From assembly GCA_963383645.1 (NCBI GenBank), contig OY726560.1, forward strand, positions 70,809,399 to 70,873,398: a DNA stretch of 64,000 bases. The letters run 5' to 3'. The DNA is from Muscardinus avellanarius (Eukaryota; Chordata; Mammalia; Rodentia; Gliridae). Below the pieces are notes generated by a model that searched no databases, had not been told where the DNA came from, and saw only the letters and a list, made by a program, of their open reading frames with translations. Of this stretch, positions 43,501 through 53,949 are shown piece after piece. Both the position numbers and the translations under genes were made by a program. The stretch's first letter is position 1; each line of letters starts with the position of its first letter.

Positions 43501-44199
43501 TCTCCCAACCAGGAGTCAGAACTAGGACCACAGTTGCACCAACCTCGTTTCACACACTGGGGACTTGGGGAAAAGGAGAGACACAGGACATTCTTGTTCA
43601 CTGATTTTTTTTTTTTTTTAAAAAGCTACTTTTCCGTTTGAAAGTATTTTCAGAATAAAGCCCACGTTTTTAAATTATAGGATCAGTCCTGTACCACACC
43701 CTTAATTTGATAGTCTTAAAAACAAACAAAATCCCTAAATAAAGCAAGCAACAACAAAACCCCAGAAATGTTGTTAGTGCTTTGCTTTCGATTAAGTTGT
43801 TCAAGATGCCATTAGAGGCTTTCATGGGTAGTACAGCTTGCTTTGGTTACAAGTCCTGGAGGGCTTGGCAGTGTGACTCTCAAGCCTCAGCCTCCAGAGT
43901 GGCTAGAATTAATGGGGCGCCACGACTGGAAAATTATTACTTTTGGGTAGCCCAATTGATCATTTATAGCAATCAACATGTTCAATGTTTAAAAGTATTC
44001 AGTAATTCTTACAAAAAGGCATTAGCTGTGCTTTTAATATTACCAAAAGAGGTTTGAGTTTTTCTAATAAAAGTGGCTTCAATGAAACCAGCATGATTTA
44101 ATGATTTGTGCTTTTTACTAAGTAAACAAAACTAATTTGTATCCGGTATCCAGGTCACTGGTTTCCCAAACAACTACCAATAGTTAAAAAAAAGTTAAG
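43501..44199. other. Intergenic, upstream of ADHFE1
   Basis: A weak old SINE-like piece at 43858-43932 (ctcaagcctcagcctccaga). Otherwise AT-rich and unassigned. Confidence 0.4.
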
Positions 44200-44350
44200 A
44201 TGGGGAGGGTGGTGGCACTCTTATAATCCCAGTATTTGGGAGGCTGAGACAGGAGGATTCAAGGCCAGGCTCAGCAACTTAGACTGTTCCTAATTAGAGT
44301 GTACCTCAAGAGGCAGAATGCCCCTGGGTTCCATCCCCAGTACAAAAAAA
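44200..44350 (+). repeat. B1-dID SINE, form I, internally deleted
   Basis: Forward copy with most of the linker lost. Ends ttccatccccagtac. It sits just past the candidate RRS1 poly(A) site. Confidence 0.8.
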
Positions 44351-44374
44351 AGGGCAACACTAGAAACAGATACT

Positions 44375-44380
44375 TTTATT
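44375..44380 (-). terminator. Candidate RRS1 poly(A) signal AATAAA
   Basis: The first AATAAA on the minus strand after the RRS1 stop (plus strand tttatt). It would give a 3' UTR of about 0.45 kb and lies just before a SINE. No transcript evidence is available. Confidence 0.45.
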
Positions 44381-44811
44381 AAATAACCTTTATAATAGTT
44401 ACTTAGGAAACAGTTACATTACTCAGGAAAATGTAATCTTTCCCAGTCTTGATAAGCATATATGCTTGTTATAAAATTAAGATGAAATGGCTAAATCAAT
44501 CTACTGTTATATCTGAAATATGACCAACTCTCCCTCACCCATATCCAAAGGTAAAATGACCAAATCATTTCCCTAATTCGTATATTCTCAAATACATCCT
44601 TAACCTCCAGCCAAAGTAGCTAAAGTCCGGGTTGTGGGAAAAACACTCATTTGTATAGTTCCAACATACAGCTCTCGAGGGGAGAGCAATTAACTGTCCC
44701 TTCGACCTCGATGAAGGCAGTGGTCACCTCCTGCACCTCCATACAGTACTTCAAACTCAAATTTTCGTTACATAGTTCTTGCTCTATAGATCAGCTGCAA
44801 GGGGTAAAGCA

Positions 44812-45909
44812 CTACTTCCTCCTCTTTCCTCCTTGGTGCTGACCCCCTTTCCTCTTGCCACCCAAGCCAGGTGGCCCGGAATGCATCTTGCCCCCCAAAC
44901 CCCCTTTCCTCTTCCCTTTCTGGCCGGGTGGGCCGCCTTTCTTCTTGCCGCCAGGACCCTGCCGGTTCCCCCTTCTCTTGCCCTTCTGGTTCATTTTCCT
45001 CCTCTTGGCGGCCTCTTCTTGGTCCTCCTCCCTCATCTGCTTATTGGTGGCCCTCGTCACATCCAGCTGTGGCTTCTTGCTGTTCATGACTCGAAGTAGC
45101 TCCAACTGGTTCTTTTTCTCGGCTGCAAAGTCCCCGAAAAGGGGCTGAAACTTCCTCTTTTTGCCAGAGCCCCGGGGAGCCTTCTCCTTGGGGAGGCGCT
45201 CCTGGAAGCGCCCCACGGAGGCGGTGGAGACCTTGGCCACCTGCATGGCGCGGCCCAGCTCCTCCTTACTCTGGTGTCCGGTGGGGTGTAAGCCGGCCGC
45301 GCTGGGCACCTGCATTTTGTGTGCGCGGGCCAGATTGCGCAGCCGGTTCAGCTCGTTCTTGGCCACGCGTTCCTTCTTGTCCTGGATGCGCTTGGCGAAC
45401 TGGTCTTCCATGGGGTCGGCGCCCCCGGGCACCTCGATCAGCCATTCCTTGGTGTTGTCCCGGGCGCGCTGGTAGCCCCAGCGCCGCCGCCACTGGCCGC
45501 TCACCTCGTCCCACACCAGATTGGTCTTCTTCTTGGGGCGGATGCCCTTGAGGCGCGCGAACTGCTGCCAGCGTGTGAGCGGCCGCGGCCGGGGCACCGG
45601 CTTCTCGCGCGGCAGGCGCGTGGTGGGCTCGGGCAGCCGCGCCACCAGCGCCTCGTCCACGCGCTCCGTGGGCAGCTGCCACAGCTGGTTGATGAGCAGC
45701 TGCGTGTTGTCCCGGGCCAGCGCCCGCAGCTCGGCCTCCGGCGCCGGTCCCGCCTGCCGCAGCGAGGTCGGCGGGTTCCGGTCCACCGCCAGCAGGTTGC
45801 CCAGGTCAAACTCCAGCTCCAGCTCCTTGTGCACCGTGATGCGCTGCAGCTTCTCCGCCTCGTCCTGCTCCGCCTTTGCCAGCAGCTCCTCCACGCTCGG
45901 GCCGTCCAT
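44812..45909 (-). CDS. RRS1: RRS1, ribosome biogenesis regulatory protein homolog
   Basis: Single-exon gene of 365 residues, the human length. RRS1 works in the nucleolus with RPF2 to load the 5S RNP (5S rRNA, RPL5, RPL11) onto the pre-60S particle. The start at 45909 (MDGPSVEELLAKAEQDEAEK) matches the family N-terminus and has a strong Kozak context (GCCATGG). The conserved RRS1 core covers roughly residues 25-200 and includes RPLTRWQQFARLKGIRPKKK and TNLVWDEVSGQWRRRWGYQR. The last ~70 residues are Lys/Gly/Arg-rich with repeated GGK motifs, a basic nucleolar-type tail. The frame stays open 306 bases above this ATG, up to 46215, but that extension has no family counterpart. The gene lies head-to-tail with ADHFE1 and is embedded in a CpG island. 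Confidence 0.98.
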   Translation of the reverse strand: MDGPSVEELLAKAEQDEAEKLQRITVHKELELEFDLGNLLAVDRNPPTSLRQAGPAPEAELRALARDNTQLLINQLWQLPTERVDEALVARLPEPTTRLPREKPVPRPRPLTRWQQFARLKGIRPKKKTNLVWDEVSGQWRRRWGYQRARDNTKEWLIEVPGGADPMEDQFAKRIQDKKERVAKNELNRLRNLARAHKMQVPSAAGLHPTGHQSKEELGRAMQVAKVSTASVGRFQERLPKEKAPRGSGKKRKFQPLFGDFAAEKKNQLELLRVMNSKKPQLDVTRATNKQMREEDQEEAAKRRKMNQKGKRRGNRQGPGGKKKGGPPGQKGKRKGGLGGKMHSGPPGLGGKRKGGQHQGGKRRK

Positions 45910-46290
45910 GGCTCCGGCTGAGTTCCCTCGCTTTGAGGCCGCGGTTGAAGTTGGTTCCCGGGAGCGGCCCCCAAACCCAGCAAAGAAACCACGTGCAAAC
46001 GCCGGGCGTTCAGTCCGGAAGAGAAAGGTTCGCTTCCGGGGCACCGGGAGCTGCTCGCGATCCGGGCAGCCGAAGGAAAGGCCAGCAGAGGGCGCTATTG
46101 GAGAGCCGATGGGATTGGAGGCGGCCCTTTGCGCGCGCCCGGATGTGGGCGGAACTCTGCGCGCCCAGACTACAAGTTCCGGAGACTGGCTGGGACTGCG
46201 ACTCCCAGGGTGCAACGGGGCGGGGCGGGGCGTCGGCCGCTGAGCGTTCTGGGGCTTCCTGATGGCGGGGTGCAGGAGCTTCCGCGTGGC
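45910..46290 (-). promoter_or_regulatory. RRS1 promoter and CpG island
   Basis: The CpG island covers the CDS 5' half and extends to about 46290. Visible sites are a canonical E-box CACGTG at 45990-45995, an ETS-type CCGGAAG at 46015-46021 facing CTTCCGG at 46033-46039, ACTACAAGTTCC at 46169-46180 (half of a ZNF143-like site fused to an ETS core), and tandem GGGGCGG GC boxes near 46215-46230. There is no TATA box. E-box plus ETS is typical of MYC-responsive ribosome-biogenesis genes. Binding is inferred. Confidence 0.6.
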
Positions 46291-46439
46291 TCCCCAGTGA
46301 GGGTGTTTACATAATCAGCCCTTCTTGGGGCGCGACAAGTCTTTTCGCCAGTCTTAACCCGCTTTCGAAGTCCAAGGTGTGAGTGGAGAGACATATCCCC
46401 TTTTGTGACTTTCCACCTCCGGCTCCACGCCCAGCCCCC

Positions 46440-46582
46440 CCCCCCCTTTTTTTTTTTAAATTTGAAACAGCCTCACTAGGTTAATGTGTCTCACCTGTTG
46501 CGGAGCCTGTCTTGAACCTGCATTCCTCCTGTCTCAGCTTCCCCAGTGCTGGGATTACGGGCCTGTGCCACCACGCTTGGTT
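46440..46582 (-). repeat. Reverse SINE, truncated, upstream of RRS1
   Basis: B1 part only, aatttgaaacagcctcacta to ccaccacgcttgg, preceded by a C/T-rich tail. Confidence 0.75.
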
Positions 46583-46603
46583 TATCGCCACTTTTTAAGA
46601 AAA

Positions 46604-46825
46604 TAATGCCGGGCGTGGTGGCGCACGCTTGTCATCCCCGCGCTTGGGAGGCAGAGACAGGAGGATCGCGCAGGTTCGAAGCCAGCCGCGCGCGCTGGCT
46701 TAGGAGACCCTGTTTCCAAAAAAAAAAAAAAAAAAAAAAGTATAAAAAATAGGTCTGGGAGTGTAGCCCGGAGGTAGAAGGGCTTCCAGGAACCCCAGTA
46801 CCACCAAAAAAAAAAAAAAAAAAAC
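46604..46825 (+). repeat. B1-dID SINE, form III, well preserved
   Basis: gccgggcgtggtggcgcacg, the central agccagccgcgcgcgctggc hairpin, and ...ggaaccccagtaccacc with an A-tail. It looks young. Confidence 0.93.
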
Positions 46826-47104
46826 TCAGTTTCCCCCAGGTGCTTCTGCCGCCCCCTTATTTTTATTGGACGTCCACCAGTTGCCTTCTAGGCCACCACT
46901 GCACCCCTGGATCATTCTAGGGACACCCCTCCCCCCCTACCCCTAACTAGGAATCCATGGAAGGCTCGGTTTGATTTACTTGTGAGTTCGCAGGGCTGCC
47001 AGCCACAGAGGCCCAGGCTCTGCAGTCACTCCTGGTTTCAGTCCTGGCTGAGCCACAGTTTGACCTTTGCTTTTTAACTTGTTTAGGCCTTTAAACCCTG
47101 TAAG

Positions 47105-47227
47105 GGCCGGGCGTGGTGGCACACGCTTGTAATCCCAGTGCTTGGGAGGCTGAGACAGGAGGATAGTACAGGTTCGAAGCCATCCTCAGCTACTGAGTGA
47201 GGCTCTCAGCAACTCAGTGAGACCCTG
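47105..47227 (+). repeat. Half SINE (B1 part only) between perfect TSDs
   Basis: tttaaaccctgtaag at 47090-47104 and 47228-47242. The insert stops at gagaccctg, with no ID half and no A-tail. Confidence 0.92.
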
Positions 47228-47379
47228 TTTAAACCCTGTAAGCCAGAGATACTGATAGTGTTTACCTTCTAGGTAAGCTTAAACTAGGGCTTGAAACATG
47301 AATGCTCAATGGGAGTTGGCTAAATACTAATAATTACTTAATTATCCATAATGATTGGGGGACTATGGCATTATTATAT

Positions 47380-47540
47380 AGTGGTTAAAACGAGGTTTCT
47401 TCAGTCATTCTGCCCCTGTTTACTATTTACTGTTTCTACTTGGACAGGTTATTTAGCCTGAGCCCTATTATTGAATCAATATAAAACATTAACTCTTGGC
47501 AAATAGTAAGAACTCAGTATGTGTTAGCTGTTACTGTTAC
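47380..47540 (+). repeat. MIR
   Basis: gttatttagcctgagcccta ... cttggcaaatagtaagaact. MIR 3' part. Confidence 0.55.
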
Positions 47541-47683
47541 TAACTTTGCTATTTCTCCTTATGAGAAAGGAAGGCTTAGGAGTTGAGTTGTCTTATGTAA
47601 AGTTAAACTAGGAGATGTGGGAGCAGGATCTTCACTCGGCTTTAAGACTACATTGACTCTGCAATGTCAGCCAAGTGCTTGAT

Positions 47684-47878
47684 TCTCAAAAAGTGTGGTC
47701 CACTGACAGGCAGAATAACATCACCTGGGAGCTGGATAGAAATGCAGAATCTCAGGCCTCTTCTCAGATGTAATTTATCAGAATATTATATATAATATTA
47801 CCAGAACCTTCATTTTAATACGATCTCTAGGTGATTAGTATGTACATTCAAGTTTGGGAGGCACTGCTACTTGTGTGG
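47684..47878 (+). mobile_element. MER5A-like hAT fossil
   Basis: aaaaagtgtggtccactgac, atcacctgggagctggatag, aaatgcagaatctcaggcct and gggaggcactgct follow the MER5A consensus almost end to end. Confidence 0.8.
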
Positions 47879-47879
47879 T

Positions 47880-48475
47880 TTGCAAGGTTTATCTTCCTTT
47901 GGATAGGAACTAGAATTATTGAAGAGGGGATTATACTGCCTAATTAACCAATAGAAATGAATACAGTAGTAGGAAATAGATGCAGCTGAGTTTCAGTATT
48001 GCAGTAGATTCTCCTTTCTTCTTATCCAAAGGAATTTTAGATTTGCTGTTGTTGATACTCGGATCAAGTCTTTAACAAGTTATGGGGTCCAGGAAATTGC
48101 TTTGGACCTCGAAACTTTGAGGGTTTGTCTATGAGGGAGCTAAGGACATTGATTCAGCTGCTTTGGGGGCTCCCTTTGCTTTGGTTGGTTCATTCACTCA
48201 GCAAACATTTATTTGAATGGCTGTCATGTGCTAGACCCAATATACAAAGATAATTAGGACCTTGTGGAATCCTGGGGAAGAAAGGTAAAGAGGAATTTAC
48301 TACATAGCATGATTAAACTTTTAATAGAAAATACAACTGTAGGATTTAGCATCTATGTTGGTCTACTGAATTAGGAAAAAAAGAGCAGGGGTTGGTCCTT
48401 TCCCACTGGATGAAATGCTGTTTGGTCTGGATCATACAGGTCAGCTTAAAAAAAAAAACAAAATTTATTTTTTAT
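47880..48475. other. Intergenic, one L2 fragment
   Basis: An L2-like piece at ~48185-48290 (tcactcagcaaacatttatt). The remainder is unassigned. Confidence 0.45.
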
Positions 48476-49016
48476 TAGAAAGCATGGTGGCACATGCTTG
48501 TAATCCCAGTACTTAGGAGGCTGAAACAAGAGGATCACAGGTTCACAGCTAGCCTCAGCTACTTAGTGAGGCCCTCTGCACCTTAGTGAGACCCTGTTTC
48601 AAAATAAATAATGACAAGTAGGGCTGGGGAAGTGGCTTGGAGGTAGAATGCCCCTGTGTTTCATCCCCAGTACTAAAATAAAATAAAAATTAGTATTCAT
48701 TTTTAGTGGTACGGGAAGTTGAACTCAGGGACATTCTAACCGAGAGCTATACCCCAGCCCTATTTTATCTTTTATTTTGAAACAGGGTCTCACTAAGTTA
48801 TGGAGGGCCTCTCTTAGGTTGTCGAGACTGGCTGTGAACCTGCAATCTTTCTTGTCTCAGTCTCCCAAGTATTGGGATTACAAGTGTATACCACCATTGA
48901 TTTTATTTTTGAAACAGAGTCTTGTTAAGTTGCCAAGGTTGGTCTTGAGCCTGTAATCCTCCTGTTTTAGCCTTCCAAATACTAAGATTACAGCTGTGCA
49001 CCACCATGCCTAACTC
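48476..49016. repeat. Three adjacent SINEs
   Basis: 48476-48690 forward form I; 48700-48897 reverse form I; 48898-49016 reverse B1 part. The first two form an inverted pair separated by about 10 bp. Confidence 0.85.
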
Positions 49017-49268
49017 TAGGTCAGCTCTTAGATGAACTATAATTGTTTTGTGTTTAATGGTTTTTTATAATCTAAATGGATTTTAAGTTTCTTGAAGACT
49101 GGAGAGCAATTTTTACCTACCCATAGTGCTGAATACATAATAGCATTTAAACATGCTACTTGAAAAATAAGCATCATAGGCTTTTCTAAATTAAAAAGAT
49201 ATTAATGTTAGCTGTGTTATGTTCAAGGTGAGCCAAAACAGTAAAATTGGGACTTGGGGCACTAAAAA

Positions 49269-49272
<4 letters not shown>

Positions 49273-49318
<46 letters not shown>

Positions 49319-49385
49319 TACTAGTGATTGAATCCAGGGGCATTTTACCTCTGAGCTACACCCCCAGTCATTCATGTATACATAT
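49273..49385 (-). repeat. Reverse SINE fragment with (GT)19 tail
   Basis: (GT)n at 49274-49311 joined to tactagtgattgaatccagg, then truncated after the ID half. Confidence 0.8.
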
Positions 49386-49444
49386 ATATGGTCTTGCTAG
49401 TTTGCTGAGAGAGTATAGCTATGTGTTTCTGTTTGTTTGTTTGT

Positions 49445-49650
49445 TTTATTTTTTGCGGGGCTGGGATGGACCCCAGGGACATTCTACCTCCAAGCTATTA
49501 CTGCTGCCCTAACTTTTATTCTTTATTTTGAAACAGTGTCTCATTAAGTTGCGGAGGGCCTAAGTGGCTGAGGCTGTCTGCAAACCACAATCCTTGGTCT
49601 CAGCCTCTCAAATGCTGGAATTACAAGTGTGTGCCACCACGCCCGGCTCT
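49445..49650 (-). repeat. B1-dID SINE, form I
   Basis: Reverse copy, gcggggctgggatggacccc to caccacgcccggctc, with a (TTTG) tail. Confidence 0.84.
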
Positions 49651-49659
49651 AGCTATGTT

Positions 49660-50375
49660 TTGTTTTATGTTACAGGTATGGGGTATGTGCCACCAAACTT
49701 AGATCTAGAAAAATATCTTATTGAGGCAAGTGGGGAAGTGGTGTTTTCTAGTATGCATTTATAATATCCTTAAAAAGAAAGCCTTCCAGAAATGTCAAGT
49801 ATATGTGAATATATTTTCATTGTTTGGCAAATGGTGATACATGTTGTCTTTTCCCTTCATTTGTTTTATTCCATTCTTCTCTTAGTTTTATAAGTTTGGC
49901 GAGATCTGGAGTTGGTTATTAGACCTGCGTTTCTCTCTGTGCCTGCTGTCTGTGCCATTTCATCTATTCACATGGTGTCAGCTGCCATTTTTGTGCATTT
50001 TTGGTTCTTAGAGGCACATCTCAGAACTTTTTTCTTCTTCAGCGGTTTAAGCTGAAAACTCCCTACTATCTGCTGGGCCTTTTCAATGTACTTGAGATTC
50101 AATATGTCTCTAACTACATACCATAACGATCTCTCCTCAGATTTGCTGCTTCTGCTATCATCCATCCACTCACTCCTTGCCCCAGTGAAAGTTGATAGAA
50201 GGCCTTTAGTATTTCTTTATCGCAGTTGATGTTATCATCCTAGTCTACTAACATGGCCTTGAAATGGTGACATTATTCTTGATTTTTCCTATTTCTCAAA
50301 CCAATCAGTCTAAAAGTTCTATTAAGTTTGTCTCTTATTGCATTCTCTCCATCCCAATTGCTGTGACTGAATTAG
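49660..50375. other. Intergenic, unassigned
   Basis: No gene. Probably old LINE-derived sequence, but no family is recognised with confidence. Confidence 0.35.
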
Positions 50376-50377
50376 TT

Positions 50378-50990
50378 TTTTTTTTTTTGTCACTGTGACC
50401 AAATTCCAAAGTTTACTGATATAAACATTTTAAAGAAGGAATGATTCATTTGGACTCATGGTTTCAGTCTGTGGTGGGCGCGGTCACTTGCTTTGGGCCC
50501 GAGGTGAGTTAGAATATCATGGCAGAGGTGTGAGGGAGGGCTGCTGTTGTAGCTCAGTGGTAGAGTGGTAATACACTTGCCTGGTATTCAGGGGCCCTGG
50601 ACCCAACACCCAGTATGGGGAAAGAAAAGGAAAAAGAAGAAAGAAGGATGAGGATGAGGGGGAGAAGGGTTAAAAAAGAAACATGGTAGAGAAGAGTGCT
50701 CACCTCATAGTAGCCAGGAAACAGACAGCAGGAGGTTGGGGACAAGATAAGGTCCCCAAGAGCACACCGCCAAGGACCCACTCCTTCCTAACTAGGTTCC
50801 ACCTCCTACAGTTTCTACCATGTCCTAGCTATGGATTCCTCAATGGATTAATTCACTGATGAGATCAGAGCCCTCATGATTTAATATTTTCCAGAAAGCC
50901 TCACCTCTGAACATTTTGCTACATTGGGACCAAGTCTTCAACACATGAGTCTTTGGGAGATACTTCATATCCAAACCACAGCAGTGACCA
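50378..50990 (+). mobile_element. LTR-like interspersed repeat, copy A, split by ID SINE
   Basis: Shares gtttcagtc, a gggcccgaggtgag-like motif, ttgattcactgatgg-type sequence and tatccaaaccacagcagtga with copy B at 53581. The family is common in non-muroid rodents, but I cannot name it. Confidence 0.6.
50536..50620 (+). repeat. ID SINE
   Basis: tgttgtagctcagtggtaga gtggtaatacacttgcctgg carries a clear tRNA box A. Ends aacacccagtatgggg. Confidence 0.88.
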
Positions 50991-50999
50991 GACCAACAT

Positions 51000-52402
51000 T
51001 CTCCTAGACTGGATCTTTCCACATGTTTTTCCAGATCTTCTTTCCACTCTGTTTAGTGCCTTTGGCTTCCAGGCAGCACAGGAAGCAATGCCAGCACTTC
51101 AGAAGGTGTGAAGGTAAGGCTAGTGCACATGTGTCACCAGCCTCTAGGATTGCCATTGGTCATCAAAAGGCCTTGTGATCAGCAGGACACAGCTCCATCA
51201 GGTAACCATGTTTGGCTCCTCTGGGAACTTCTTTGGTTCCTTCAAGGTTAGGGTGATTATGGTTCTTGCCATTGTAACACCACCGATCATCTTTGTAAAT
51301 ATTCCCTTTGTTTGTCTCTCCTAAGTTATCCAGTTTGATTGCTACTATTTGCTGCCAGGTCCTTGACTGATATCCTGAGAGTATCTTAACAGTTTCCTGC
51401 TTCCATATTCTTTACAGGACACTCCTGAATATTTACCTTCTATGCATCTGGCCAAGTTAAACTCTCCTCTTTACCTAATAGGGTAATAGTTATTGTTGGT
51501 CTTCATTTGGCCCCTGGTAACTCTTAAGTCACATGCCATAACAGCCCTCCTTTTGCTTGTTTTTCAGATATTTCTGACCTCTTATTTGTCATCTTATCTG
51601 TCTCTTAAGATTTTAAGAACATTCCCTCAAAAAGTGAAAAATAAGATTTAGGTCAGAAACAGCAGCAATTATATTTTATAGCAACTATTGTAAAATTTCT
51701 TCTTAATGAAAGTGAACCTGTAGAGAGAACCCCCCTCCCACCCCCAAACAAGGACAAGCAAAGTCCTCAGAGTAATACCTTTCATCTTCCCTGAATACAT
51801 AGCTGCTTTTGCCAGTAAAATTTTTTTTAATAAAATAAGTTTCTTCATTCTTTGACACACATTAACTTAGATTTACTTTATAAGTGTTTCTCAGTTGTCT
51901 CTTAACAACGGAAATTGTGAAGGGTGATTCAGCTATTATTTAATCCTGCAGTGAACAGTTTCCTTTTTTGAGTATTTTTATCTAGGGAATTCAGTGTGCT
52001 AGCAATTTGATAAAATAGCAGAAAAGGGCCCTTAAAACATTATTTTCACATGGTTCATTTTTAATGATTTATAATTTTATTTTAGAAGTACTTCTATGAA
52101 AAATTTAACTTTGAAAATTTCTTAATCATGGAAAATTTGTATTCGAGTGTCTCAGTTTGAAACTTATACTAAAAACCCATTATTTTATTTTAAAAAGGAA
52201 TAAAGAAAACAGAGTGTTAAGATTTTATATAGTTAGGGTAGAAGCAAATAGGAAAACTACTAAACATTGAACATTTGCCTATGAAGAACTTTGGATTTTA
52301 GCATAGTAAATATAATGTTAGCCTTCTGGAACTGATTCAAGTTGTTTTGCTCTCTGTAATACAAAGACAGAGTGGTTTTTGTTTTATAAAAATTGGTAAA
52401 TG
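51000..52402. other. Intergenic, unassigned
   Basis: AT-rich, no coding signal and no recognised repeat. Confidence 0.4.
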
Positions 52403-52619
52403 GCCGGGTGTGGTGGCGCATGCTTGTAATCCCCGCGCTTGGGAGGCTGAGACAGGAGGATCACACGGGTTCGGAGCCAGCCTCAGCTACTTAGTGAGGC
52501 TCTCAGCAACTTAGTGAGACCCTGTTTCCAAATAAAATATAAAAAAGGTTTGGGAGTATAGCCCGGAGGTAGAAAGCCTCTGGGTTCCACCCCCAGTGTC
52601 ACAAAAAAAAAAAAAAAAA
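52403..52619 (+). repeat. B1-dID SINE, form II, 15-bp TSD
   Basis: aaaaattggtaaatg at 52388-52402 and 52620-52634. Long A-tail. Confidence 0.94.
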
Positions 52620-52935
52620 AAAAATTGGTAAATGCAGGGGTTTTTTTTTGCATTTGTTACAATCTTACCACTAAGACAGGTAAACATCACTAGGAAATGG
52701 TTTTTATTAGTAAAGCATCACTGTTGCGTTCCAAGAAAATGAGGTTGCTGCTAGCCTTTAGATTTTACTTTTAGGAGACTGATACGTGGTGAAAGATTTC
52801 TGTAAAAAGGAAAGCTGAAATTCAATATTAGGAGTATTTTGATTCAAAGAATTTAATACCATTGAAAATTAAATTTATTCAACAAATTACATTTTAATTT
52901 GTGTAAGTAAAATTGCAATAAATAAGAAATACCTT

Positions 52936-52939
52936 TCCT

Positions 52940-53003
<64 letters not shown>
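52936..53003. repeat. (CTTT)n microsatellite
   Basis: About 17 units. It is the expanded tail of the reverse SINE that follows. Confidence 0.95.
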
Positions 53004-53200
53004 TTGTAGTTCTGGGGATTGAACCCAGGGCATTCTACCTCTGAGCTATCCCCAGGCCTATTTTTATTCTTTATTTTGAAACAGTCTCTCTAAGTTTCAG
53101 AGGGCCTCACTAAGTAGCTGAGGCTGGCCAAGAACCTGTGATCCTCCAGTCTCAGGCTCCTAAGTAAATGAATTATAAGCATGAGCCACCAGGCCTGGCT
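53004..53200 (-). repeat. B1-dID SINE, form I
   Basis: Reverse copy, gtagttctggggattgaacc to ccaccaggcctggct. Confidence 0.85.
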
Positions 53201-53204
53201 ATGT

Positions 53205-53395
53205 TTTTTTTTTTTGGGGGGGGGCTGGGGATGGAACCCTTCTATCTCTGGGCTATACTCCCAGACCTATTTTATATTTTATTTGGAAACAGGTTCTCTT
53301 AAGCCAGCGAGGCTGGCTTCCAACCTGTGCAATCCTCCTGTCTTGGCCTCCCAAGCATGGGGATTACAAGCCTGTGCCACCATGCCCGGCTATGT
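53205..53395 (-). repeat. B1-dID SINE, form III, inserted at the head of the previous one
   Basis: Contains ttaagccagcgaggctggct. ggctatgttt occurs on both sides. Confidence 0.88.
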
Positions 53396-53580
53396 TTCTT
53401 TTTCTTTCTTTCTTTTTTTTTTTTTTTAAATAAAATCTGAACTGTTCTTGTAAATCGCATAGGATAGATTTACTCAATACTAGGTAACTGAGTCCTGAAT
53501 AACTTTCCCTTAAGGAAAGCAACTTTGGTGCCACACATACTCTTTAATTTGTCTTTGTAACCACAGCCTATGTGTAAATG

Positions 53581-53942
53581 TGTTAGTCAGCTGTTTGTTG
53601 TGGACAAAATACCCGACACGGACAACTTAAAGGAGGTAAGATTTATTTTGGCTCTTGGTCTCAGAGGTTTCAGTCCATGGCTCCATTACTCTGGGCCTGA
53701 AGTGAGAGAGGTGGAGAGGGGCCACCAGAGAGAGGATATAGTTCCCAAGGCATCCAGCTAATAACCTACTCCCTGCAACCATGCTCCATTGTGCCTCTGT
53801 TTTCCACTAACTCCCAGGAGTCCATTCAGATTATTAGCCTATCAAGTGGATTGATTCACTGATGGGGTCAGAGCCTCACCTCTCAATGTGGCCACATTAG
53901 GGACTAAGCCTGTGGGGGACATTCCAGATCCAAATCATAACA
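53581..53942 (+). mobile_element. LTR-like interspersed repeat, copy B
   Basis: Begins tgttagtcagctgtttgttg and ends tccaaatcataaca (TGTTA...TAACA). Related to copy A at 50378-50990. Confidence 0.6.
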
Positions 53943-53949
53943 GTGAACA

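Noticed and set aside
43349..43531. Upstream in-frame ATG extending ADHFE1 by 61 codons
   Set aside because: It would place a long Pro/Arg-rich stretch before the presequence. Family length and start agree with 43348.
45319..46262. Long open frames on the plus strand opposite RRS1 (200 and 240 codons)
   Set aside because: GC-rich antisense shadows of the RRS1 reading frame, with no family signature.
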